From the NCBI RefSeq assembly GCF_022458985.1, contig NC_061773.1, positions 18,510,001 through 18,574,000 of the forward strand: a stretch of 64,000 bases of DNA. The letters are read 5' to 3'. The position numbers and the translations under genes are program-made. Positions within the stretch are counted from its first letter, which is position 1. Every line of letters begins with the position of its first letter. The DNA comes from Mugil cephalus. Lineage: Eukaryota; Chordata; Actinopteri; Mugiliformes; Mugilidae. Under the pieces are notes generated by a model. It saw only the letters and a program-made list of their open reading frames with translations, ran no database searches and was not told the origin of the DNA. This document shows, one piece after another, positions 48,001-61,592 of this stretch.

Positions 48001-51000
48001 TGTTTATTTTTTCACCTTTGACATTCCTCTAGTAGTGGAAGGATCGTTCTTCATTTAATTGCTAGGCATTAGGATGCTAACTATAATTGGTGAGGTGAAA
48101 TCATTGTGGAAATGGGGTGTGAAAGTGAAAAGAGGAAACCTCTTAGCTCTGACCTTTCAGTGTAATTACGAAAAGTGTGATCTCTAAGATCTGTGCAGGG
48201 TAAGCTGCGCAATATAGGTATGGTGGAACTGCTCTTCTGAAGTGAAGCCAAGGCAAGTAGAGCTCCCCCTGGTGACTGGCTTCGGTATAGGTCATAAGCT
48301 CCACCTCCTCCATGTAAGTGGACGGGGCCAAACTAAAACACTAAAATAAACATCTTTCTCCTTTTCAGTGGTGATTTCTATCATTTCAGGTAGTTAATAT
48401 AATGTCCATGAATGTTCAAGTGCCAATGTTTTCAGTAAGTTTCATTTTAGTTATTTGATAGGATTTATAGAAACAGGATGTGACATAATGGCGACTACCA
48501 GTCGCCATGCCAACCGTTCTGCAAAGCAGTCTGATGGCACTGCGAGAGTTGTAAAAACAATTTTTAAAACTAAGTACAGTGTATAATCTCAGATTTCCTT
48601 GTTGGTGGAGGTAGAGCAGAGCCTAGTGTTATTTAAAAACGCGAGTGAGTCTGGAGGAAGTGTGGTCGGGTCATCGATACCGTGGCTCCATCTGGCTCCA
48701 CTCTCGGACTGTACTGTGCAGACTCTGGCTCCAAAACCGCCCGTACCCCCAGGGAAAATAGGAAGGAAACCACTGTACCTAGACTTCTCAAATCTTGTGA
48801 AAAAGGTTAGATTCAGGTCTAGTTTCAGGTCTGTAGGTTCAGCAACATTATGCCCAAAAAATGAGTATACTGAATATACAACCAGGTTATTCCATCGATA
48901 GATTTTTTTCTTCCCTGATGAAAGATGCAGAGGAGTAGAGCATCACACCTTTCCCTTAAATGCCCCCATGTTTTAATAAATATAAGTGACAGAAAATATA
49001 TAAGTCCACAAAATCCATTAAAATTTCCCCCCTGATTAGAATCTGGAAGAAACGATGCGTCGCTAGTACCGCAGGGCTAATATATCTCAGCTGATAAAGG
49101 AAGTCCCCAGTTCCTTCAGTAAGTGTCCATTTTCTTTTGGCAGCAGCTTCCTTGCCTCTTATTATTTCTGAGAGAGGCCAGTAATGGGCTCTTGTCTCTG
49201 CAAAATGCGCCAATTTCCGTTGCGTAGCACCTGCTGTGGCAACACTCAGGTGGTTTATTTTGTGTAAACACTGCACATCGCAGACATCTCATGTCTTTAT
49301 AGCAATAACTTATGAGCTGTTAAACCCGAGCGTGTCTTCCTTTCAATAATAATAAAAAAAATAAAAAATCTTCTGTAGATTGTCCAATTGTCTCTAGGCT
49401 TTGGCTTTATTACACACTAAAACAGAGTGGTTGTGTCTGCAGCCACAATGAGGACTCGCGCAATGTCTTGCCAGTTGCTTCGCTTGCAAGTTTTCTAATA
49501 GTTCACTCTTGAGCAGTAGCACTTGAGCGATAATCCCAACAAAAATTCTTTTTTTGCTAAAAATGTGATCAACTAATATTTTTTTAAATATAAAAATAGT
49601 ACTGTCCTCAGCTGATTGATCGATATAAAAAGATACAGATACATTAGCATGACACAAATATGCCTCAAGTGGCAGCTCCATGACATGATGTAATCATATA
49701 CACTTCCACATGCAGCCATCTCTCCATCCTGTTGAGCCATTGCTTACCTCCCCCCATGATCCACTGGGAGCGCAGCCTGATGCGAATGAATGTAAAGCCG
49801 CCGTAGAGCTCCACCACTGCTCCTGCTTCCTTTAATTCCATTCAGTTCAGTTTTAGCGCCAATGACAATCGTACCAATGGTCTTGAGACGCTTTACAAAG
49901 TCTGGCCTGAAACCCCCAGAGCAGGCGACGGTGGCGACGGGAAAAAATCACTTTTAACAGGAAGGAAAGCTCGAGCGAAACCCAGCTCATATGGAGGGAC
50001 TTATCTCCGGGAGAGAAGAGAGCAGCTGGAGGAACGAGATGAACATACATGTGACGCATGTAGAATCTGATCATGATACAAATACAAGTTACAGATGGTG
50101 CGTGTCACATGACGGTTTGGTGATGAACACAAATAAAGCCGTTAGTGACGGCAGCTGTTCTATCATAAGTCTGTTAGCTCTGCTGTAATGAGTGAATATA
50201 AGCGGTATCATATGCAGGTTGGAGACTGATGCATTCTTTTTTGTTTTTCGTGCATAATCACGTGTTAACAACATTTTCTACTGGTTGAGAGAGGAATTAA
50301 AGCAGTAGATTGACTAAGGATGAACTATTTTACTGTGATGATGAGTAAATATTGTAGAATAATGCCACACTAGTAGTAAAACAGGTTTGCGTGTTACAAC
50401 TGTACAACAATTTACAGCTTGGAGAAAAAAGAAAGAAAAAGTAATTAAATGTTATCAAGATAAAATGTATAAACATGGACAATTACGGTTTCATTTATTT
50501 TGACACATTTATTCATATTTAAACTGCTGTAATGTCAATAGCAGCGCGACCAGCTACCGTAATAATTGTAGTCTGCGTGCAATTTTTTTTTTCTCATTCA
50601 TAAAAAGCTAAAATTTCCGGGAGCAGCTCTAGCCGGGGGACAGGTCATCCAAAGCGGGGACTGTCCCCAGAAATAGGGGACGTTTGGTCACCTTAAAAAA
50701 AACAAAAAACACGGCACCTTTTATTTAACACAAGTCCTCATGTTCTACCGCTTAATTTTTCAGACATTTCCATCTTCACCACACCTCGTAGTCGCACCAT
50801 GTGTGTTCAGAAGCGCTACATTGAAACTGCTTCAGTGTTGTACATGAACACTGTGTAATCAAATACACCTGTATGCCGGTATAATATCATAATGAAAAAA
50901 AAATACATACCGGTATTTGGTATGAACTGGTATATCACCCAGCCCTCCTTTAAACAATTCCTGCGATATAAATCCAAATAGCATTTTCCCTCATTCACAG

Positions 51001-54000
51001 TTTCATCGCGTGTCTTCCAACCACGTCGTTCTTTGATGGCCACAGGGGAGCTTGTGCTCGGTCAGGTTCAGCCCAGTGCCAAAGTTTAGAACAATAAAAA
51101 TATAGAGGATGCTCCACAGAATGCTCCAGTTAAGTCAGAAAAAAATTTCTACAAACCGCATATAAAATCTCTAAACCAACCTCCAGCCTCTTAAAATATG
51201 GGCAAAGGAATATTTTATCAAGTATTAAAAATGCAAGACTGCTGAATTCTAAAAAACCATGTAGCTCTTGATACATTAAATATGTGATTAAACAGCTACA
51301 ACTCCTCATTTTATAGCAGAAGAATGTTGAATTAAAAAAGAAAAAGAGCAGGTACAACAAACACTTGCTTCTCATTTGCTCTTCATTCTGATTTCAGTAA
51401 TTGGTAAGGTGATGGGAATTCAGCCATTAGGCGCTAGCATTTACACTAAACGTTTTTTGCTTTTTTTTTTTTCGTTTTTTGTTTTTGCGGAAATCCAATT
51501 TGCACAGCTAAACATCCCTTTACGAAAGTAATGCTCTCTGCCTTTTCTAATCAACTCTTCCCGCGTGCTCACGTGCGCGCGCGACTTCATGCGAGGGAAG
51601 CAGCGGAAAGATCGTTTCAAAGGAGCAAGAAATCACATTCAGCTGCGTACACAGAGGCCAGCTTGTGTCGGAGGCACCGAGGCACGTCCGTGACAGAACG
51701 TTTTCACGTCAGGATTTTTAAAGCTTTTAAACAAAACGAGGGCCGGCGGCACCCGTTCAGAACCGTATAAACATGTTTTCCCCACCGCAGGTCGACTCGT
51801 ACGGTAACCTTCTGCTGCAGACTTATTGATTGTGCCGAGAGTAAATTCTGCCGGTAAATGTTAGAGGAAGTATTGGGTAAGCGCATACAGTAAAGACAGA
51901 GAGCGGTGTACATTGGCAGGGAGGGATGAAGCAACATCTTTGGCAATTATTTATCCGTGGCTGTGTGAGTTGATGCGCAATGAAAGCAGGGAGAAGGGTG
52001 ATGAAAACCCTGCCGAAACCAGAGTAACCTGTGACCCCTCCCTCCCTTTTCCCTTTTCCCTTTTCCTGCGTAAAACAAAGCGAAAACCGTTCCAAGGCTC
52101 ATGAGTCACACTAAAAGTAGCTTTTCTTGCTGTTGCCGCTGCAGACAATGGAAGTGACAGTGGGGGCCGGTGTCGCCTCGGTTCGCAGTGCTCTGTGGAG
52201 CGTGGCCAGCAAAGAGTTTTTATCCCCCGGTTTAACCAGAGCCCTGTTTTATTTTTCTTTGGTGGGATAATCTATAATTCACGAGTGGCGCAGATGTAAA
52301 ATGAAAGATTAAAAAAAAAGAAAAAAAGTACAAGTGCCTTTTTTTTCGGTGTTAAGTCTCAAACTGCTTTGACACAGTTGCCAATCAGTTCTGCATTCAC
52401 TGGCTCACATGCAGTCCATGCTTCACGCGTCAGTCCGTGACGCCGTCGCTCAGTTTGCACGTTTAGGAACTGTGAGCGAATGTCCGTTGATTTGTTTAAT
52501 ATATTCACTCACTTTAAAAACGCCAGACAGACACATTTAAGCAGTTAATATAGTTTTACACACTTGAATTAGCTCCTCACAAAATTAAGTACTGCTTTTC
52601 TATTTTTAAATTGAGGACAGCAAAACTTGGCTCATAAAGCCAGCTTGAACAAGCTCATAAACAGTATATGACACATTTAATACTCAGCATAACCCGATGA
52701 CAGGTTTATCATTCACCTTTATGAATGACACAAATGTAAAAGTTGTCTCTCTCGCGTCTGTGTTGTGTTGCAGTACATTAAAGCCTTCTACAACGACACG
52801 TGGATTGAGAGATACGGGGAGCCTATTTCAGCAGAGACCACCACCCTCCTCTGGTCCGTCACAGTGTCCATATTTTCTATCGGAGGCCTGCTCGGAACGC
52901 TGTCCGTCTCTTTAATCCTCAAAGTTCTGGGAAGGTGAGTTGACCCATGCGTGCTTGCGATGATGTATCTCCCCCGCGATACACCTTCCTCACGGCAGGC
53001 ATTTTGATTTGCCACAGCGGAGAAAGCACAGGTGGAATTAATGATGTCTCAACCGCTGCGAGGCTCTCCAGTGAACCAGAATGCACGAGAGCAGGGCCTC
53101 GCCCAGCTGGAATGTGGCCGGCGTCAATACACGTGCACTCTCCGCGCTGTGACAAGTCAAGATGTCGTCCGTGGGGAAGGGTCCATAGTACGGCTCTGGG
53201 ACAGCAGGCTGCTGACTCTGAGATTAACCCTGGCTTTCACATATCAACAGTTTCAAGCCACATGGTTGCAGCCTAAAGAAAGCTCTAATGGACAAAAGCA
53301 CTGCACGATAAGAAACAATCGAAAATGTGTTTGACAGTGTGCTGGGAGGTTAGGTTACAGCGTCTAGGTCTCACAGTACTATAAAAGCGCCTTTAGCGCA
53401 TATTAATTAATTCATTCTTTTTCCATTATTTCATCTGTGCTGATCGTACTGCCATGCCCATTGCTGCGCTCCTTCATTCACAGCTACACCAGCTGCATTA
53501 ATGAGGATAAAAGAATGAAATAAAATACAAAATAATAAGACACTTCCGTACGAGGTTGATACAGTGAATCAGTAGCAAGTAATAACTGTGATAAAAGAGA
53601 CATTTTGTGAACAAATAAGACTAAAAAACCTTATTATATTAGAGAGAGTCTGGCCAACTCAAATCTTGGGCGCCATGTTTGCTACATCGCAGGGAAGATT
53701 CCACAGTGTAACCCTATGGGGCAGATGTGCTATGTTTAAATGAATGTCTTATTTTCACCATTAACGGGGCTGTAAATGTTATTGCCAACGTCTGTCAATA
53801 TGTAAAAGGCCCTCCTCACTTAAATATTCCAGCATCTACTTACTTTAAATATCTGAAATGAGCCTGTAAAATACTTTGTAGCCTCATCAGCCATGGAGTC
53901 ATGGTTTACCTTCTCCTTAGTTTCCCGTGTTCATCTATCGTCGTTAAAAGCTTTAAGTGTTTTAAATACTCAGAAACAGTGAAAATTAAACTACTCTTAC

Positions 54001-54974
54001 TGTTATTTACTATTATCATTATAACAATAGCACGCTAGCCATAGTAACTTAGTAGTAACCAATCCAAAGTTATGAGTCAATTAAATTTGTCTATCTGCAT
54101 GGACATAAATTAGATGTGCAACTGAGTTTCACAGTATATATGATGGTAGCTGCTATTTAGTAGTCTTTAGTCTAGATAACTAGTTAGCATAAGGCTAGCA
54201 TAGGGCTAGGTTAACCTCAAACTTCAGTTGTAAAGTGGCATTTTTGAGATCAAGGTACACATTAATGATGGTATGACTTTATCTTTCCTATATAAAATCT
54301 AAACAGGCATCAAAGAGAGAAACTGACATTTACCTCACATGATAAGGGTAAATCAGTTGACATCCAGTTCTTCCTTTTAATCTTCTGCTCCCGTAACTTC
54401 CTCCGTTTTTGTTCACTGGGGAAACGGTGGAGTTTCCCCCGTGTTTTCAGCATATACGGCTCTGCTAGAGATAATAGTAATAACACAAAATTAACACAAA
54501 AATATAGAGAAGCGGCACAGACATGTACGTTTCCACACTAACTACCTGACCTACGTCCCTCCACTAAATAACCCTTTTCAGGAGCCATATAAGAAATTTA
54601 AATATTTGCCTCACTTTGTTTCATAGAGATCCAATCTGCCCCGGGGGTCTTTCAATGTTTGTCAGGCCAAGGATTGATGGAGAGATTAAGTAGGGAGTCC
54701 CTACCTACTATATGTCTTCTATAGTCACTTGGCTTAGTGTTATTTATAATTGTGTTATTTATGATCTACCCAGTTGTTTATATGGCGTTTTTAATATGTG
54801 CTTCTCATCTCTACATTCAGTCGTGGACACAGTATTAAATTTTAAAATATCCTGCTAGGAAAATACTTCCTCAGAGAATTAGTTTAAATTTAAATTCATT
54901 TTTAAATAACAGCCAGCACAAACAGGTCCAGGGCTCAAATCACCTCTCACTGTCTGAGAAAACTAGTCTTGCTT

Positions 54975-55009
<35 letters not shown>

Positions 55010-58000
55010 ATGCGACAAGCTTCTGTCCCAACCCTGAAGCTTTACTTTCCCTGTCTTATCTATATTTTCAAGATTACCTCCCAACTATAAGACATACCAA
55101 CGATTACATTTATGGCTTGGCTCACACTAAAATTTGAAGCTTAGGAGTTAGTGCAGCCGTACGTGATAGTCTGCTCCCCCATCTTTGTGTGCCTCTCTGT
55201 CCTCGCCTTCTCTTATTACCCTGGATACCTTTTCCACTTTCCTTCTCCTCACCCTGACAGTCTCTCTAAATCAATGTCCGCAACTGCCGGCTCAGTGCAG
55301 GAAGTAACAGCTCACAATGTACATAGTCCATTACGAGGACAGACGAGGGGAGGCAGAGTGACTCTTCAAAAGGCCTTCTGTAGTGTTGATTTGCTATTAT
55401 AGATTTGCCATTGGCTTCTGCTGCATTAAACAGGAGCTCGGTTCTCCCTCCGCCAGAAAGAACCCTGTGAAATTCAATACAGTTGTTCCCCTGTGAGTCA
55501 CAGGATGTTGCACGTGCGCTGGTGGTAGATCATCTTTAAGCTAAATTTTGCATTATTGGAAATCTAAGTGAAAAATATCATCAGACATTCACTTTAACAA
55601 ATTTTTTTGGCATATCAGACTTTACCCATAGTGACACCCAGAAGATGCATTAGCTCCTTTCCCCATCTGTTCCCTCGGTTTTCTTGAAGGCTCAGTTATT
55701 GAGACAAATAGACCTATAAAGAACTGGCAGTTGATATAAAGGACACAGTTGTTGTCTTAAGCTCCCATTTAAAGCCATCTTGTAGCCGTGTATTTTCAAA
55801 CAGAATTGATCCAGGATTTCTTTCTGTAACAGTTCGTCTAGAAGGACGCGAGGAGAGGAGCTGGAGAAGAAGTGATTTGTTTCTGGCTGAGTGATAGTGA
55901 TTTGACAACTTATTCTGCAGTATGTGATCCAATCTCACAGCCGGTGAGATGAGTTTCTCAGGTTTCAGCCTTGCTGAGTTGTGTCCCCGTCTCGGCGCAG
56001 GACTGCGGGTCCGTATGTCCTTTCCCTCCAGGAGAAAGACTCTTACTCTAACAGGGCTTTCAGAGCTCTGAAATAATATACCTTCAAAAGAATCTATTAT
56101 CCTATAATGATGAGGATGTCACTGTCGGAGCACGGAGAGGCTTATGAAGCTTTCATAAGTCATTGGAGACAATTAAAATCCCCCCAAAGTTCACCTTGAA
56201 TTTTCTCGGGTGACGAACCTCACTGTGCTGATCAGGCAGCAACGTATTATTCATTCTCACTTCATTTTCTCTGCTAGACATCTGTGGGCCAGCTGGTAGT
56301 TTTACACGGAGTCTCGGAAAGGTTGAAATTTAGATGTCAGGGAGAAGAGTTGAATATAGATTAGCAGATGAGGACACACGGAGCAATCTAAAAGAAAAGT
56401 ACTTCAAAGACTGACCAAGAGGTTCATTAAAAGTTTGCCAGGGAAGTGAAAGGTAAATGTTTTGTGTCTGAAAAACAAACCGGGATGTCTGGATATTTCA
56501 TCATGGCAAACCTTTTCACAATGGGAAGATGAACCGACGGCAAATATGTTTACTTAATATATTATATGTAAATCTAGATTTAAACGCAGCAAGAACAAAA
56601 GCAGGCCTGTCTTTAACAAAGCAGCCATTGGTGATTAAGATGCTGTTGCTGTTTGTGTGAGACTGGCTTTGAACAAGTGATTGAAGTTGCCCTCTCTTCA
56701 ATCCCAGACTTCTTGTTCTTGAGACAGTGTCAGGGGATTTACTAAGCAAAAACAACAGCAAAAGTTTTCCTTCAGTTATATCCTGAAACAAACACTGAAG
56801 TTTCTTTTAATCGCCGATCCCACGGGGCTGTGTGTTAAGATCATGACACAAGGGCTTGTAACATCTTGTCCTGTGTATTAATGAATACTTTTAAAGGACC
56901 AGTGTGTAGCATGTGTCTGCCTCTAGTGGCCAGGAAGCAGATTGCAACCGACTGAATACCCATTGCCTCATTCAGCAGATCCTCCTAAATCCTGCCCACT
57001 GGACCATTAAATTGTGAGAGACTTGACATATAATGGTTCAGAGAGAAAAGCAGCAGTAATCCATAAATTGACCTCTGACAAAGCACAAATATTCCACTAT
57101 ACTGCAGATTACTTTATTTGCAATACTGTTAATACTACATATAAATATTACACTGCTTTATTTAAGCAATACTCTCTATGTCATACTGTACTCCGCACAC
57201 TGCTAAAATAACTCAGTGTGGATTTGTAATCACCATATCCACTTTTGCCTTTGCCTACTATCCTAATGAATGGATTGAACTTAAATTATTTTCTCATGTT
57301 ATTATTATTTTTTTCATGAATAATGTGCTGTCATCGTATTTTTTTGTCTTTTGTGGAAAATTAAATATTATGAATCAAAAAATTTATTGAGCTATCTCTT
57401 CCAAACACACACAGAACACAGAATAAAGCATTGACCGCATTACCTTCATGGTATGGGGCGTCGTAACATTGCACCCAGTTCACAGTTAATTTCATGTAAT
57501 GTCTGAGCGGAGGCTGGTGATTAAATCTTCTTTCAGGTTTTCGTGCACATTTCTGTATGTAAACATTTATTCATGCACTTGAGTGACCTGTTTGCACATA
57601 AATCACCTTTCAGTTTTTCTAAATATATAATCAGATCCTGTATTAATTGGTTTCATTAGCGCGACACGAGCAATAATTCTGCTCCGCTGGGCCTGAAGAA
57701 TTATACACCTCCGCTCCTTTCTTTAGCCCTAACAAAAGCCAGTCTTAATTACTGTCTAAAGCCTAATTAGAACACACTTTTTTTTTCTTCCAAACCACCA
57801 AGCTGAAATGTTTTGACATTTCAGCAGGATAAGCCTGCTGGAGTTTTTTTTTTTTCACAAGTGAATCCCTTTATAATGTGAATTCTATTGAATAAATCCT
57901 TTAAAGTGGGGTTTTCTAATTAAGGTGTCTCTGTGGCTGACCTTCTACTCTAAAGAATACTCATGTAGCGTCTGTTAACCGTATGTGATTTTAGAAAGGG

Positions 58001-59750
58001 AACCTTGCTGCTGAATAACGGCTTTGCTGTAATCGCTGCTCTGATGCTGTCCTTGGGTGAGATGTCAAGATCCTTTGAGATGCTCATCATCGGCCGGGTC
58101 ATTATGGGGGTGGATTCAGGTAAGTGCTTCATTTACTCACCTTTCTTCAGGGGCCAAATTCTTGTGGTAGAGTGTGCCAAAAAAGAATCAGTTAAATTAT
58201 AATGAGTTGAAGCAAATTTTAAATATTAAATAGCATTTAAAAAATGCTATACCTTTAAATGCACAGCTCAGACATGTTCCTCATACAAAAATAAATAAAT
58301 GTGTAATGAAGAAGACAATTCTATATGAATCCGGGGTATGGTTTGATTGTCAAATCATGCATCCTCTTAATACTTGACTCCAACTGGAGATATATGGATA
58401 GATAATAAACAATAGAAATAAAATACAACTAAAATAGAAAACATCTATGAAAAATAGATGTACACAATATTTACAAGAATAATAAAATAACTAAATAGTA
58501 AAAAATGAAATTGCAAGGAAATGAAACAAATGCCAGTGTGGAATAACAGTAAGTCAAGTGTACAATACAATACAATCAAGTCAGATTGTAAGTTATGATT
58601 GTTCAACCTTTGCCCTCTTCGGGTACTTTTGATCATTTTTTCCTCAACTTATTTTTTTGACTTGGTGATAATCTTTCGCTGTTTGTGGCATGATTTGCAA
58701 GAACCGTCCTTTCTTTGTAAAATGTTTGAAATCCAGTGTCATTTATACTCTATTAAGTCATCAAACATGAGTATTTTCATCCTGCTTTTTTTCATTAATC
58801 ACTCAAAGAACTTCAAAACTTTACATGAGTTCTTATTTATTTATAACCCCCCCCACCCCCCCACACACACCTGCACAAAAACTGAATAATTATCTGTAAA
58901 TCCATAAGATATGAAAGATACGGTTCGTTGGTGGTGATTAGAGTCTTGAAGAAGTCAGAGATTAGCAGTAAAATTGATTTGATTGCATTAGTGTTTTTTA
59001 TGTAGTGCCAGATCTGAATACTTTTGTGGCCAAAAAATGCACCTTTGACTTCCATTCAAATTGTACTTTTTATTCTCATTGCCACTGCAGTATAAAACCA
59101 TGTATTCTGCAATGTAAGCATTTCATTTCATTTTGAAAAAAAAGTAGTCCGTACTGTATTCCACCAGCAAAACACCAACTAATAAAATCCTTGTATTTTT
59201 GCCAGTTATATTATCACATCCTATTGTGATACCTGGGTGAAATTTCCCAGATGTATCAGAGGTTTAATTGGCCAGTTCAACTCCATCCTGATCTGATTTT
59301 GTTATCACATCATATTGACGTGTGATGATTTAATGGCAGTTTCTGTGTGTGTGTATATTTTTGCCCCAAAGGTGTCCAGAGGGTAATAAATTTGAGGAGG
59401 GCACAAGGGTTAATGAAACAAGTTGCACCTACATCCTCAAGGCAAGTGTTGGTGATAATCTCTGATTACACTACATGTGCTTATTGATGCACCAGAGGAA
59501 ATTTGGCTGCTAGTTATGTTCCAACACAGAGTAACAGACCCAACAACCGTAACCAGAGGATCGATGTTCTCATGGACTTGGTCAAGGAGGAAATTGATCT
59601 GTGCCAAAGCTTTTAAGGATTAAATCTTTGACCATTTCTCATGGACAATCCATACCATTGCTCATGACGATACCACTAGATTTAAAGTGAGGAATGTGGC
59701 CAAGTGGGTGATGTGGTGTAGGATCTTGATTTGCTTCTACTTGTCCAATG

Positions 59751-59788
<38 letters not shown>

Positions 59789-60109
59789 ACCAGTTTCAGA
59801 CTGCTTAAGGCTGGAGATAAACTCAACACGTGTTAGTCAATACTCGTAGGCAATCACAGCTCCTTTTTTTTGTTTTAACCCCCACTAGTCTGAGGACACA
59901 AACATCAGAATCACATGATTAATGTATTGTGTGTACATTGATATTTTATATTTTTCCTGACAGGTATCGCTCTGAGCGCCCTCCCCATGTACCTGGGTGA
60001 GATTTCCCCGAGACATATCAGAGGATCCATTGGCCAGTTCAACTCCATCCTGATCTGCTTAGGAGTGTTTACAGGACAAGTGCTGGGGCTTCCAGAGCTC
60101 CTGGGTCAG
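45064..60109 (+). CDS. slc2a9: Solute carrier family 2 member 9 (GLUT9), partial: four exons
   Basis: Facilitative urate/hexose transporter of the plasma membrane (class II GLUT). Exons 45064-45165, 52774-52934, 57995-58119 and 59964-60109 are GT-AG bounded and phase-consistent, coding 178 residues. Exon order of features: TM1 with [29 protein letters not shown] with an N-glycosylation sequon (NDT) in the first extracellular loop; TM2 [14 protein letters not shown]; the LGRKG cytoplasmic loop; TM3-4 ending [15 protein letters not shown]; the sugar-transporter motif [16 protein letters not shown]5 [19 protein letters not shown]. The closest family member in memory is human GLUT9 ([31 protein letters not shown]). 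The short N-terminal cytosolic exon(s) upstream were not found, and the exons after PELLG lie beyond the window. The position downstream of wdr1 supports slc2a9 over other class II paralogues. Confidence 0.92.
45483..45817. mobile_element. Internally deleted DNA transposon with long terminal inverted repeats (copy 2)
   Basis: The left end TGCACTGATCAGCCACAAGA and the right end TACCTGATCGGTGTA are imperfect inverted repeats of the same family as 15911-16296. Both copies share the TCTGCTGGGAAA and GACACGTACC blocks in the same order. An AGACC tandem stretch sits at 45625-45644. It lies in the slc2a9 intron after the TM1 exon. Confidence 0.65.
45818..52773 (+). other. slc2a9 intron after the TM1 exon, remainder
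   Basis: 7 kb without a supported exon. Contents: poly(A) at 46275-46293, a GATT array at 47882-47903, a fish-repeat-like block at 48230-48330 containing CCCCCTGGTGACTGGCTTCG, a 9-bp perfect stem at 48488-48508 around ATGGCGACT, and hAT-like terminal words near 50615-50700 and 50862-50947 (CCCAGCCCT end). A CpG-rich block lies at 51535-51790. Confidence 0.4.
51535..51790. other. CpG-rich block inside slc2a9 intron
   Basis: A 250-bp block rich in CG and GCGCGC words stands out from the surrounding A+T-rich intron, about 1 kb upstream of the TM2 exon. A 79-codon frame crosses it, with arginine- and serine-rich composition and no recognisable domain. A CpG-island-like enhancer or cryptic promoter is possible; no function is shown. 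Confidence 0.4.
52935..57994 (+). other. slc2a9 intron between TM2 and TM3 exons
   Basis: 5 kb without a supported exon. A T27-type tract lies at 54979-55006. A block at about 56897-57010 (GGACCAGTGTGTAG, then CTCTAGTGGCC and TTGCAACCGACTGAATACCC) looks like a common fish non-autonomous DNA transposon. The first 300 bases are GC-rich but have no coding signal. Confidence 0.4.
59211..59317 (+). pseudogene. Inserted, frameshifted copy of an slc2a9 exon segment
   Basis: 59230-59295 (66 bp) matches 59990-60057 of the downstream TM4-5 exon with about six mismatches and a 2-base deletion. It begins TACCTGGGTGA and ends in a stretch reading CCATCCTGATCTG. It lacks the exon borders and the reading frame. 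Near-identical 16-mers TTATCACATC(C/A)TATTG flank it at 59211-59226 and 59302-59317, like a target-site duplication. It is not a usable exon. Confidence 0.8.
59754..59785 (+). repeat. Poly(A) tract in slc2a9 intron
   Basis: About 32 consecutive A, 180 bases upstream of the exon starting at 59964. No retroelement body is recognisable before it. Confidence 0.8.
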
Positions 60110-61409
60110 GTCAGTAACCGCAAGAGGCTATTAATTCAATTTGCCCCTTGGATGCTGTAGACTGTAGATCTGTAGATTCCTGTGAGGGTGTTTTAGCAGC
60201 TGGAGTACGCTTAATGTTGTTTTATTACACAAGTCAGACCATTTCAAAGCAGTGCATGTGCAGAATTATAATTATAATGAGCGAGATGCTACCATCACAG
60301 CAATCCCCATAGTCTTTAATTGACTTGTCGAGAGATAATTATGCATGATTTTTCCTCACTTAAATAAAGTCAAAGCAAAGACATAAAAATGGAGATGCGC
60401 CTGAAGGCTTTTCTGTGAGTGGTTAACAAATGTGAGTGGACTCGGTTGATCAATATTAGAATTTTCTGCCACTTTAATGCGAGTGCGCCATAACTTGCAT
60501 TGGGTTGACCAATGCCTCTTCCCCTTCCTCCTGCTGGAAGGACAAAGATTAAACAAAAGATGCCTGATGTATCTGAGGATGTAATTTCCTCACTTTCATT
60601 ATGTGAATCGTTGATAACGTACATTTGAAAACCACTTGGGCATCATTTTTCGGCTGTCCCTCCAAAACAGGATTAAGGCCCGTGCTTTAGGCTATATAGA
60701 TGGGTCTCATTCATCCAGGCACTGACAATGTCGAGATGAAATGAGCCTTGACTGCCTGGCTGCTGGCGAACCTCTGGCATTTTTTATTTTTTTTTATTCT
60801 GAAACCAAAAACATATATAAGAAATATCCTTTGAAATTGAATGGAACACCATGAAATAGGGATTTCCAAAGTGAGAGGCGTCGAGCGATTCACAACAGAG
60901 CCGACACAAATCTAAGAACTTCTAGAAAAAGAAGACGGTGGTTTACATGAGGTGAAGATATAAAAGATATAAGTGCTGATCATTTAAAACTTTTGTGAAT
61001 CAAAAAGTTATAACTGTCTAGAAAAGACGTATTTGTGCCTTGCATGCTCAGATTAACATGTCCTTCAAAGACCTTCTGGAAAAGCTGGGTGTTGAGAAAT
61101 TTCCACACATTCAAAAACCTTCATCTTTGTTTGTCAAGTGTTATGTTTCTTTTCACTATGTGTCTCTGCTAGATCCTTGAAAACTCTTTACAAGTCCAGT
61201 AAACTGTGTACTTCTGCATGACATCTACTCTGAAATCTGACGTGCTCCTTCCTGGAAATGGGACTGCACATAGCAGACCACAACAGCTGTGGTTAGCCCC
61301 AGGTGGATTACCTCGTCCATATGGCCGAAGTAGGACAACTAACCAGTAGGAAGTACACAGTGACAAAAACACCACACCGGTGACTAGTATTTTTGTGGCG
61401 CACTTACAG
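60110..61409 (+). other. slc2a9 intron after the TM5 exon, first part
   Basis: No exon resembling the next GLUT9 coding segment (which begins after PELLG with a WPYLFG-type motif) is present here or anywhere to the right edge. No element was delimited. Confidence 0.5.
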
Positions 61410-61548
61410 TCTTTGAATCAGAATCAGAATTACTTTTTTGATCCCAGGGGGAAATTACTTTTCCTTACAGCAGCTCCTACCCAAAGTGTACCAGTTTTAA
61501 GAACAAAGAGCAATAAGAATAAGTAAGAGAATGTAAAAAATATAAGAA

Positions 61549-61592
<44 letters not shown>

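Noticed and set aside
52148..52270. 40-codon frame [20 protein letters not shown] in the slc2a9 intron
   Set aside because: Short, no homology recognised, no splice context that joins it to slc2a9.
59196..59300. Possible alternative slc2a9 exon using the TTTTTGCCAG acceptor before the duplicated fragment
   Set aside because: A 2-base deletion and the wrong phase break the reading, and no donor follows at the expected place. It is a fossil insertion.
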